Below are positions 55,553 through 64,000 of a stretch of 64,000 nt of DNA, piece by piece; position 1 is the first letter of the stretch; every line of letters starts with the position of its first letter. The DNA is from Chimonanthus salicifolius (taxonomy: Eukaryota; Streptophyta; Magnoliopsida; Laurales; Calycanthaceae): contig CM023535.1 of assembly GCA_013350335.1 (NCBI GenBank), positions 29,127,631 to 29,191,630 on the forward strand, in the 5' to 3' direction. Under the pieces are notes generated by a model that was not told the DNA's origin, did not search any database, and saw only the letters and a list, made by a program, of their open reading frames with translations. A program made the translations under genes and the position numbers.

Positions 55553-57600
55553 CCCTACTTGCCAAATCAAATTTAAAATTTTCATTTTTATTATTTCTAG
55601 ATGAATATTTATTTTTTCTTTGTTAATACTAAAAACAAATTACAACCATTTTTATAATTTTTTTGGTTAAATCCTTCAAATTCGCTAAGTGAAATTATAA
55701 AATTCCTTTATTTTTTGTTTTTATTCTTTTTATGGATGAATATTTTTAGTAACAACCTTTTTTATTTAAAGTTATTTTGTGACATGAATTTTTTGTATTT
55801 TTAGATAACTTCATTACAAGAGATGATCATTTTATTTTAAATCAATCAGTCTCTTGCATAAATTATTATATTTTTGAGTTTTCATATAAACTAACTTTTT
55901 CGATAGGAACTCTAGTTTTCTTTTTAAAACTCTACTTTTTATTTGAAAAAGCTCACTGTTTTCTTAAAGTAACCTGAAAATATAACGATGCTTTTTTAAT
56001 AAAAATTCTAATTTCTGTTCCGAAATCTTTTCATTTAATTTTAAAATACTCTGAAAATTCTCCATTTATCTTATAACACCAATTTTCTTAGTTAAAGCTC
56101 TCTTTTTCATTTTGATAACGTTGATTTTCTACTTCATAACTCATTTTCTTTTATTACTCAACTTTTCAACTGAAAGGTTTCCCTCCTTTTAAAAAAATTT
56201 ATTTGTCTTCATAAAGTGCTCATTTTCATCTTAAAACACTCTTTTTTTTCTTTTGTAAATTATATGCATTTTCTAAGTGAAAACTTTGCATTTATCTTAA
56301 AACTCCTTTTTCATATTAAAAATGTCCATTTTCTTTTTAAAGCTATGCTTTTTTTGGGTATAACACTCCTTTTTAACTAAAAAGTCCCTCCATTTCTTTT
56401 AAAGTCTCTAATTTTTTCCTAAAAAAAACAATTTCTATTAAAAATCTCTCATTTTCAGCCTAAAAATTTGATTTCCTTTCAAAATATTTTATTTTATTTT
56501 AAAAAACTTTCAAAACTTCTTTGATACAAAATTGATATGAAAATCTCTACTTGCCAAATTAAAATTTCTTTTTAGTTAATTTTGGATGAATATGTGTTGT
56601 CTTCTTTGTTAACACTAAAAACAAGCACAACCATTTGATAAATTTATAGGGTAGATCCATCAAATTCACCAAATTATAAAATTCATTTATTTTCTATTTT
56701 TTGTATTTTTATGGATGAATTTCTTTCGTAAAAAGCTTTTTTTATTTAAAGTTATTTTGTGGCATGAATTTTCCGTATTTTTAGATAACATCATTACTAG
56801 AGTTAATCATATTCTTTCAAATCAATTAGTCATTTTTGTATAAATTATTCTATTTTGGGTTTCTACATAAACTCTAATTTTTCTCATTAGAATCTCTTGT
56901 TTTCATTTTAAGACTACTTTTATTAGAAAAAGACTACTTCCTTTTTAAAACAACCTTAAAATATAACAAACTTTTTACTTGAAACTCTCATTTTTTCCCT
57001 AAAATCTCCTCTTTTCATTTTAAAATACTCAATTCTTTTCTTAAACCTGTCACTTTCTAAGTGAAAACCCCATTTTCTCAGTTAAAACTCTCATTTTCAT
57101 GTTAAAAACGATTATTTTCATATTAAAACTCTATTTTTCATCTCTGAAAAACACTCATTTTCTTCTTAGAAATCCATTTGCTTCATCTAGCTGATCTTTT
57201 CTATTGTAAACTTTTATTTTTCTTAGTAAAGCTCCCATTTTCATCCTAAAATACTCATTTTTTACTTTGTACATTGGATGCATTTTCTAAGTAAAAAGGT
57301 TGCTTTTATCTAAAACCACTAATTTTCTATATTATAACTTCTTTTTTTTCATTTTAAAAATGTTTAGTTTCTTTTTGAAGCTTTGTTTTTCTTTGAACAA
57401 TGCTCTTTTTCACTAAGAAGTGCCTCCATTTCTTGTAAAGTTTCATTTTTTCTTAAAAAACTCACTTTCATCCAAAAGACACAGCTTTTCTTCTGTAAAT
57501 CTCTTATTTTCTATTAGTAAAACTCTCAAAACTCTTTTTATCCAAAACTAATATGAAAATCCCTACTTTCCAAATCAACTTTTCTTTTTAGTTATTTTTG
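55553..57600. repeat. AT-rich long-period repeat array, segment 8
   Basis: Resumes with CCCTACTTGCCAAATC. Unit starts GAAAATC-CTACTTGCC are about 1.0 kb apart (about 55553, 56540, 57556), which gives a direct view of the period. GATAACTTCATTACAAGAG (about 55803) and GATAACATCATTACTAGAG (about 56784) confirm it. Confidence 0.87.
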
Positions 57601-58140
57601 GGTATTCATTTAATGGTACACCGGTGGACAACATTCACCATTACCACCTTCTTCGCCTATTGTTGGTATTCATTTAATGGTACCCTATCGTTGTATTTGA
57701 GGTTTCCTACCCGCTTTTCAAGGTTTCTATTTCCCTCCTCATCAACCCACTTTCACCATAACCACCTTCTTCGCCTTCTCTTCCAACTCGGGAGCCCTTT
57801 TTTCTTGGGGCATGGGAATGGCAATCCCACCTACGTGTTCTCCTCCCAGAGACTTTGGGTGGGATTTCTTCAACCCATTTGAAGGGGTGAGAGCAGAGGA
57901 GGGAGGGATGATGATGTCGTCTCCACTCCATTCCTCCCCTTTCCACCACCCCCATTTTCTTTTTTCTCCTCATCCAAAGCTGATGAGGAAGATGATGAAG
58001 ATGAAGAAGAGTTACAAGAAGGAGAGCAACATACAGTGCCGGGATTGGTTCTTGTGTGGATTCGGTGGTTGAAATGGTGTTTTTGGAAATTGGGGATGAG
58101 GAATGAGGGGGAGTAAAGTGTGAGTTCTTTTGGATTTGAG
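57600..58140 (+). pseudogene. GC-richer gene-like block, copy 2
   Basis: A second version of the block at 45560, inserted at the same place in the array unit (after TAGTTATTTTTGGGTATTC). It reads PPTCSPPRDFGWDFFNPFEG, then VRAEEGGMMMSSPLHSS; the acidic part KADEEDDEDEEELQEGEQ lies in a shifted frame. The 19-base word GGTATTCATTTAATGGTAC occurs twice near the left end (57601 and 57665). The motif recalls DUF630/DUF632 proteins. Without the rest of such a protein this stays a weak suggestion. Confidence 0.45.
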
Positions 58141-60550
58141 AATTTTTTTTTCCTGAGAATAACCCTTTTTCATTCAAATACTCACATTTTGATCCTAAAC
58201 TCTTATTTTTTTCGTATAACTCACGTTGTCAAAAATTTTCCACCAATTAGTTTAGGATCTTTCATTTTGTTTAAAAAAAAAAAAAATTCAAAAACTCATT
58301 TCTTTATAGAAAATCTAATTTTCTATGTAAAAAATATTATTTACATCTTAAATCTCTAGTTTTCATCTAAAGAGAACTATTTTGCTTCTTAAAAATCTGT
58401 TTTCCTCCAACATCTTTTATATTAGAAACATTTATTTTTCTTCATAAAACTCCAATTTTCATAATAAAACACTATTTTTTTCTTTAGCAAATTAGATGCA
58501 TTTTCTAAGTAAACAATTTGCACTTATCTTAAAATGCTAATTTTCTATATTAAAATGACTTTTTTAATCTAAAAAATGTCCACTTTTTTTTAAAGCTTTG
58601 TTTTTCTTCATATAACACTCTTTTTTAACTGAAGCGGGCGTCTATTTTCTTATACTCACTTCCTCGTTAAAACAACCTTTAAATATAACCCCTTTTTTTC
58701 TTCGAGAAACTCTCATTTCTATTTCTAAAATCTCTTCATTTCATCATAAATTGCTCATTACTTTCCTTAAACCTCTAGTGTTCTACATGAAAACTCTTCA
58801 TTTATCTTAAAACAACTTCATCTTCATAATGCAAGTTTTCTATTTCAAAACACACATTTATCCAAAACTAATATGAAAATCCCTACTTGCCAAATTAATT
58901 TTTCTTTTTTAGTTAATTTTGGATGAATATTTATTTATTCTTTGTTAACACTTAAAACAAAGTGCAACCATTTGATAAATTTATAGGTTAAATCCTTCAA
59001 ATTCACCAATTCAAACAATAAAATTCATTTGTTTTCTATTTTTAGTCTTTTTATGGATGAATTTCTTTCATAAAAACCTTTTTTTTATTTAAAGTTATTT
59101 TGTGACATGAATTTTTTGTATTTTTAGATAACATCATTACAAGAGTTGATCATATTATTTTAAAAACTCTCATTTTCTTAGTAAAAAAATCTCATTTTCA
59201 TTATAAAATTCTACTTTTTATCTGAAAATCACTCACTTCATTCTGAAAACAACTTTAAAATATTACTACTTTTTCTCTACTAGAAACTCTCATTCCATTC
59301 CTAAAATCTCCTCGTTTTATCATAAAATGCTCATTTCTTTTCTTAAACCTCTCATTTTCGGCGTGAAAACTCTCTATTTAATCTTTTTATGGATGAATTT
59401 CTTGCATAAAAATCTGTTTTATTTAAAGTAATTTTGTGGCATGAATTCGTATTTTTAGATAACATCATTACAAGAGCTGATCGCATTCTTCCAAATCAAT
59501 TAGTCCTTTTTGCATAAACTATTTTATTTTTAGGTTTTCACAGAAATTCTAAATTTCTTAGTAAAAACTTCATTTTCATTTTAAAATTCTACTTCTTTTT
59601 TTTTTTTTTTTCTGAAAATCACTCACTTCCTTCTTAAAACATCCTTAAAATATAACTTCTTTCTTAAAACAACCTTAAAATATAACTACTTTTTTCCTAC
59701 TAGAAACTCTCATTATATTCCTAAAATATCCTCGTTTTATCATAAAATGCTTATATACTTTCTTAAACCTCTCATTTTCTATGTGAAAACTCTCTATTTA
59801 ATCTTTTTATGGATGAATTTCTTTCTTAATTTTTTTTTATTTAAAGTTATTTTGTGGTATGAAGTCATATTTTCAGATAACATCATTACAAGAGTTGATA
59901 GTATTCTTTCAAATCAATTAGCCTTTTTTTGCATAAATTATTTTATTTTTAGGTTTTCGTAAAAACTCTAATTTTCTTAGTAAAAAGTCTCATTTTCATT
60001 TTAAAATTCTACTTTTTATCTGAAAAGGACTCAATTTTTTCTTAATACAACCTTAAAATATAATCACATTTTTTCTACGAAAAACTCACATTTCTCTTCC
60101 TAAAATCTTTTCATTTGATTATAAAATGCTCATTTCTTTCCTTAAACCTCTCATTTATTACGTGAAAAGACTATTTATCTTAAGACATCCATTTGCTCTG
60201 TTAAAACTCTCTTTTTCATCGTAAAAACGCTAATTTTCTCTTTCAAACTCACATTTTTATTTCTAAAATCTCCCTTTTTCATTTTAAAATGCTCATTTGT
60301 TCAAATCATTTGTCTTTTTTGCATAAATTATTCCATTTTTAGGTTTTCGTAGAAACTCTTATTTTCTTAGTAAGAACTCTTGTTTTCATTTTAAAATACT
60401 CTAATTTTAATTAAAAAAACACTCACTACTTTCTTAAAAGAACCTTAAAATATAACCATCTTTTTCTACTAGAAACTTCCATTTCTATTCCTAAAAACTC
60501 ACCATTTCATTGTAAAAGTCTCATTTCTTTCCTTAAACCTCTCATTTTTC
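58141..60550. repeat. AT-rich long-period repeat array, segment 9
   Basis: AATATGAAAATCCCTACTTG at about 58870. Then a shorter internal period appears: GATAACATCATTACAAGAG near 59126, 59456 and 59875 (steps about 330 and 420) with CTCATTTTCTTAGTAAAAA and TTTTATGGATGAATTTC in each. It ends in CATTTTTC, the target of the next LTR. Confidence 0.87.
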
Positions 60551-61730
60551 TGCAATAGCCCGAATTTTTAAATCAAGATATATATGGCATTTATTTATTG
60601 TAATAATGGAAAAATTGGAATTTTGATGTCATGGATATTAAATGGATCAAAATTTGGGCAAAGGCCCAAGTATGGTCCAATGGACCATGGATTTGATGGG
60701 ATCCATCAAAAGGATCAATGATGGTCAAAGTGGGCCTGATAACCATGTGGGACCCAATGGATCGAAATTAACTCAAAACTCTAAGGTAAATGGTAGAAAA
60801 TAATTTAATTGGGCAATGGGCCCAATGGTAACTCAATTGATTGGAATTAAACCCCCCCTAAGTTAATGATGAGATGATTAAGCTAGCATAACCAAGTGGG
60901 GCCCACCTCCACCTCATCAAGTGAGGTGGCGGTTGACTAAGGAATTGATGGGGCCGGCCACCATGGTTGACTTGGTCAACCATGGGTGGATTCATGAAGG
61001 AATTGAAAGGAAATCAATAGAAATTAAATTTATGAAATTAAAGGGGGCTAAGTTGAATAATAAAATTAAAAATAATTAAGTGAGTTAAGAGGGGAGTGAG
61101 CCACATAGGAAATGGGGTGAGTCAAGATGGTTTCCATCTTACTTGACTCACCAAACTCGTTGGAATGGGTGGTGGTTCAAACCCATTCCAACCACCTCCA
61201 CTAAAGGGAACAATGGCCCTAAGATTGGGGGGCATGCAAGGCCATACCTCCCTCCATGCTTAGTTGGTAGAGGGAGTCAAAACCAATCATCACACTCTCT
61301 CCACTTCTCCATCTCTTCCAAAACCGTCCTCCCCTCTATTCCAAAGAAAACACCAAAGAGAAAAGAAGAGAAAAAGACTTAGAAGGGAAGAAGAGAACCC
61401 AAGCTTGGCTGACCACACTCCTAAGACCCAAAACTTGAGATATTTTTCCATTCTCTCCTCCCTTTTTCCCTCTCAAACATACTACACCTGGGCCGAACCA
61501 AACCTTGGTGATCTTATCTCGATCAAGCTCACCATTGGTCGAGTATCAAGGAGAAAGAAGAAGGAGAAAGGTTAAGGAACAAGAGGAGAAAGAGACAACC
61601 GGGAGAGCCACGGATTGTAAGTATCCCTAAACAAGATATTAAGTTTTAATGGTTTAAGAATGGAATATTTTTAAGGAAATCACGAAGGAAGGGTGTACAA
61701 AATATGCAATGGAGAAGACTGACAAAACAG

Positions 61731-62290
61731 TCAGTCGACTGAATCAAAGATTCAGTCGACTGAACTGATAATGGACGAATCAGAAACGAGTTTCTGGGAG
61801 TTTCAGCCGACTGAATAAGGGTTTCAGTCCACTGAAATTGTGGTGGCTGATAATAGAAGGAGTTTCTTGGAGTTTCAGCCGACTGAATCTGTGATTCAGT
61901 CGACTGAACACAAAGGTCTCGGAAAAGAAAAAGGTTCTGGAAGCTTCAGCCGACTGAAGGAATGCTTAATGAATACGTAAATGGATGATTGGCAGTTCAG
62001 CCGACTGAATCTATGATTCAGTCGACTGAAAATAAACTAGCAGAACAAACAGATAATCTGATACAAAGTCAACCGACTGAATCTGTGATTCAGTCAACTG
62101 AAAAGGGTACGAACCATGTTTCAGCCGACTGAATGTGTATTTCAGTCGATTGAAACTGAACTGGAAAGACAAACAAACGATCTGATTCAAAATCAGCCGA
62201 CTGGATCTGTGATTCAGTCGACTGAACTCATGATTCAGTGGACTAAACTCATGATTCAGTCGACTAAACTCATAGTTCAGTCGACTGAAT
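61731..62290. repeat. cluster of 18 TTCAGTCGACTGAA-type palindromes
   Basis: I count 18 words of the form TTCAGYCGACTGAA or close variants in 560 bp. They come mostly in pairs: a TTCAGCCGACTGAA word, a short GATTC-containing spacer (TCTGTGA or similar), then a TTCAGTCGACTGAA word. The TCGA core is fully palindromic in most second members and is the SalI/TaqI-type core GTCGAC. Confidence 0.9.
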
Positions 62291-62944
62291 TGAAGTGTAC
62301 AGTTTTTGAGTATTTTCAGAGGTCGCTGTTAACCCGGTAGGATAAATGGTGGTTAGGTTAAATTAAAGGGACTGATTTTAATGATCCTACGACATGATTG
62401 GTAAGTCATTAATGGACCTAAGTGTATGGGTCAGTTATGGATCGAATTATGTATGTGTTTTAATCAATGGAAAAAGAGGCTGAGATAAGGGCTGATTTAT
62501 GATAATCTTATAACATGGTTAAAGGGCATTAATGAACATAGGTTTATGATCAGTTAGAGACTTAATCATGGATAAGATATAGACTAACTTGGAAAATGTA
62601 TATTAAGGTATTGAGGCATCGCAAACGGTACGCGATCGGCGACCGGAATTATCGGACGAAAACGGAAAGGGACATTATCGGTATTGGGTAGGATTCCTAC
62701 CTTTTTGTAAGCTGTGGATTATATGTATATGATGGTTTTCCGTATTTCATTTCGATAATCATATGGTTTATTTTATGGATAATGTTTTAATGCTATGGAT
62801 TATATTCTTATCCTATGGATCTTATATTATGAATATGAATTATATTCCTATCCTATATTATGGATATGAATTATACATATATATATATTACCTAGCATAA
62901 TGCACTTACATCTCATGCATGGCATGGGCGGGAAAATAAAGGAA

Positions 62945-63196
62945 CCGGAGTCCATGCTCCGTCGGGGCGACCGAGAACAGACATGGGGATAGCTTGTTAT
63001 GCTATAACCGGAGTCCATGCTCCGTCGGGGCGACCGAGAATAGACATGGGGATAGCTTGTTATGCTATAGCCGGAGTCTATGCTCCGTCGGGGCGACCGA
63101 GAACAGACATGGGGATAGTTTGATATGGTATAACCGGAGTCCATGCTCCATCGGGGCGACCGAGAAGCAAACATGGGGACACCTTGACGAGGTTTT
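62945..63196 (+). repeat. 63-bp tandem repeat, four copies
   Basis: CCGGAGTC starts at 62945, 63008, 63071 and 63134 (exact 63-bp step). Each unit has ATGCTCCGTCGGGGCGACCG and AGACATGGGGATAG. The period is a multiple of three, which keeps artefactual open frames on both strands. Confidence 0.93.
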
Positions 63197-63891
63197 GCCG
63201 TCAAGGGGGATATGGCATTTTATGGTGATATGGATGATGGGTGGGACACATGGCACAAACACCCATGGCATGGCATTCATCATATGTTTTATTATATTGT
63301 CATCAGTATATTTGTTATTACTAATCCATGTGCTAGCCCTATTCGGAGTCCTACTGGGCGCGTTGTCTAACGCCCTACTTCTACCCTAGCTGATGACGCA
63401 GGAGACAGAGGAAACGGTGGACGTGACGGGAGTCAGGCTTAGGGGCTTGGGAAAGCGACTATTTTGTTTATTAAAGTCTTATTTTGGAAAAGTTGTAATT
63501 TAAGTAGCTTAGCCTGTTGAATTGTAATAATTTTGGGATTGTCATACTACGGTTGGAATGTCACACTTGGACATCATCATTTTGAGACATAATTATGAAC
63601 ATAGGGGTATTTTGGTAATTTAATGATGTATCTTCCCTTCTATCTAAAACTGGTAGGATAGTATTTATTATAATGTTCCGCATGTAGTTAAATTCAGCGA
63701 GCTTACTTCTTACGCGTGAACCGTACTCATGGTCTTCATTCCGCGCACGCGTGGGGTTGGCCAGTTAAGGGCCCGGCTTTAGAAGCTCGGCCTTAACTCG
63801 CGTCGTGACGTCCGCGCCCGTTGTCACTTGTATTTTGATTTCAAAAAAAAAATAGACTCTGAAATTATAGTGAAAATGGGCGGGCGTTACA

Positions 63892-64000
63892 TTTTCTTCG
63901 TAAATACACTTTATTTTTCTTAAAACACCCACTTTCACGGTTAAGACTCTCATGTTCATCTTAAAAACACTAATTTTCTACTTCAAATCTCTCATTTCTA
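63892..64000. repeat. AT-rich long-period repeat array, segment 10
   Basis: After the TTTTC duplication the array words return (TTAAAACACCCACTTTC, TTAAGACTCTCATG, CTAATTTTCTACTTCAAA) to the window end, so the array extends beyond it. Confidence 0.85.

Larger units (their letters stand above)
60551..63891 (+). mobile_element. Gypsy-type solo LTR, TSD TTTTC
   Basis: 3341 bp, TGCAATAGCCCGAATTTT...GGGCGGGCGTTACA, flanked by TTTTC (60546-60550 and 63892-63896). Its start recalls the TGTAACGACCCG start of the LTR at 25406, and both share TCAGGCTTAGG-type words near the 3' part, so they are probably related Ty3/Gypsy LTRs. It holds the palindrome cluster (61731-62290) and a 63-bp tandem repeat. No pol domain. 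Confidence 0.85.

Noticed and set aside
62848..63389. Repetitive open frames on both strands
   Set aside because: They are explained by the 63-bp tandem repeat, whose period is a multiple of three.

Overview
The window is nuclear DNA of a flowering plant. It is AT-rich overall, the gene fragments have plant-type introns (GT/AG junctions), and the only long coding stretches belong to plant LTR retrotransposons. I cannot name the species. I see no complete host gene, no tRNA or rRNA gene and no CRISPR array. Almost every base belongs to mobile elements, their remnants, or a large decayed repeat array.

Left part (1-20.3 kb). An old SIRE-like Copia element (end of its LTR, primer site, decayed gag) lies at 1-5 kb. 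It has been broken by a solo LTR (2063-3780) and by a 552-bp TRIM (4327-4878) whose LTRs carry snRNA-type promoter motifs. Between 7 and 20 kb lie exon-sized pieces that resemble host genes, all on the + strand with recognisable splice sites: a SHPRH-like exon (7132-7317), a DREB2-like fragment (14265-14413), two unidentified but intact exons (18506-18875), and exons of a TRAPP-II TRS130/TRAPPC10-like gene with an in-frame stop and a duplicated exon (19611-20282). A nearly intact Copia element (8152-13543, two stop codons) sits inside a locally duplicated block next to the SHPRH-like exon.

Right part (20.35-64 kb). This is one very AT-rich, degenerate, long-period repeat array with units of roughly 0.85-1.3 kb. 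It has been cut into pieces by later insertions. With their target-site duplications these are: hAT-like MITE 22318-22513 (GTTATTTG); Gypsy-type solo LTR 25406-28147 (TTTTC); unclassified 2.2-kb insert 28877-31062; a composite insert about 31.83-40.4 kb holding a decayed minus-strand Copia 32823-38034 (AATGT) and a second Copia scrap; SIRE-like solo LTR 42530-44748 (CTCAT); a GC-richer gene-like block at 45.56-46.8 kb (itself carrying hAT-like MITE 46133-46576, ATTGGGAC) and again at 57.6-58.14 kb; a complete non-autonomous Athila/Tat-like LTR element 49083-55552 (CCCTA); and solo LTR 60551-63891 (TTTTC). At every dated boundary the array resumes in register after the insert, which gives a clear order of events.

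No pathway or operon can be described. The interest lies in the structure: the array itself, the TRIM with snRNA-like promoter elements, an 18-fold SalI-type palindrome cluster shared by two different LTR families, a Copia element with unequal LTRs inside a perfect target duplication, and a cluster of exon fragments from unrelated genes. Family assignments rest on motifs I recognise by eye; no database search was possible.
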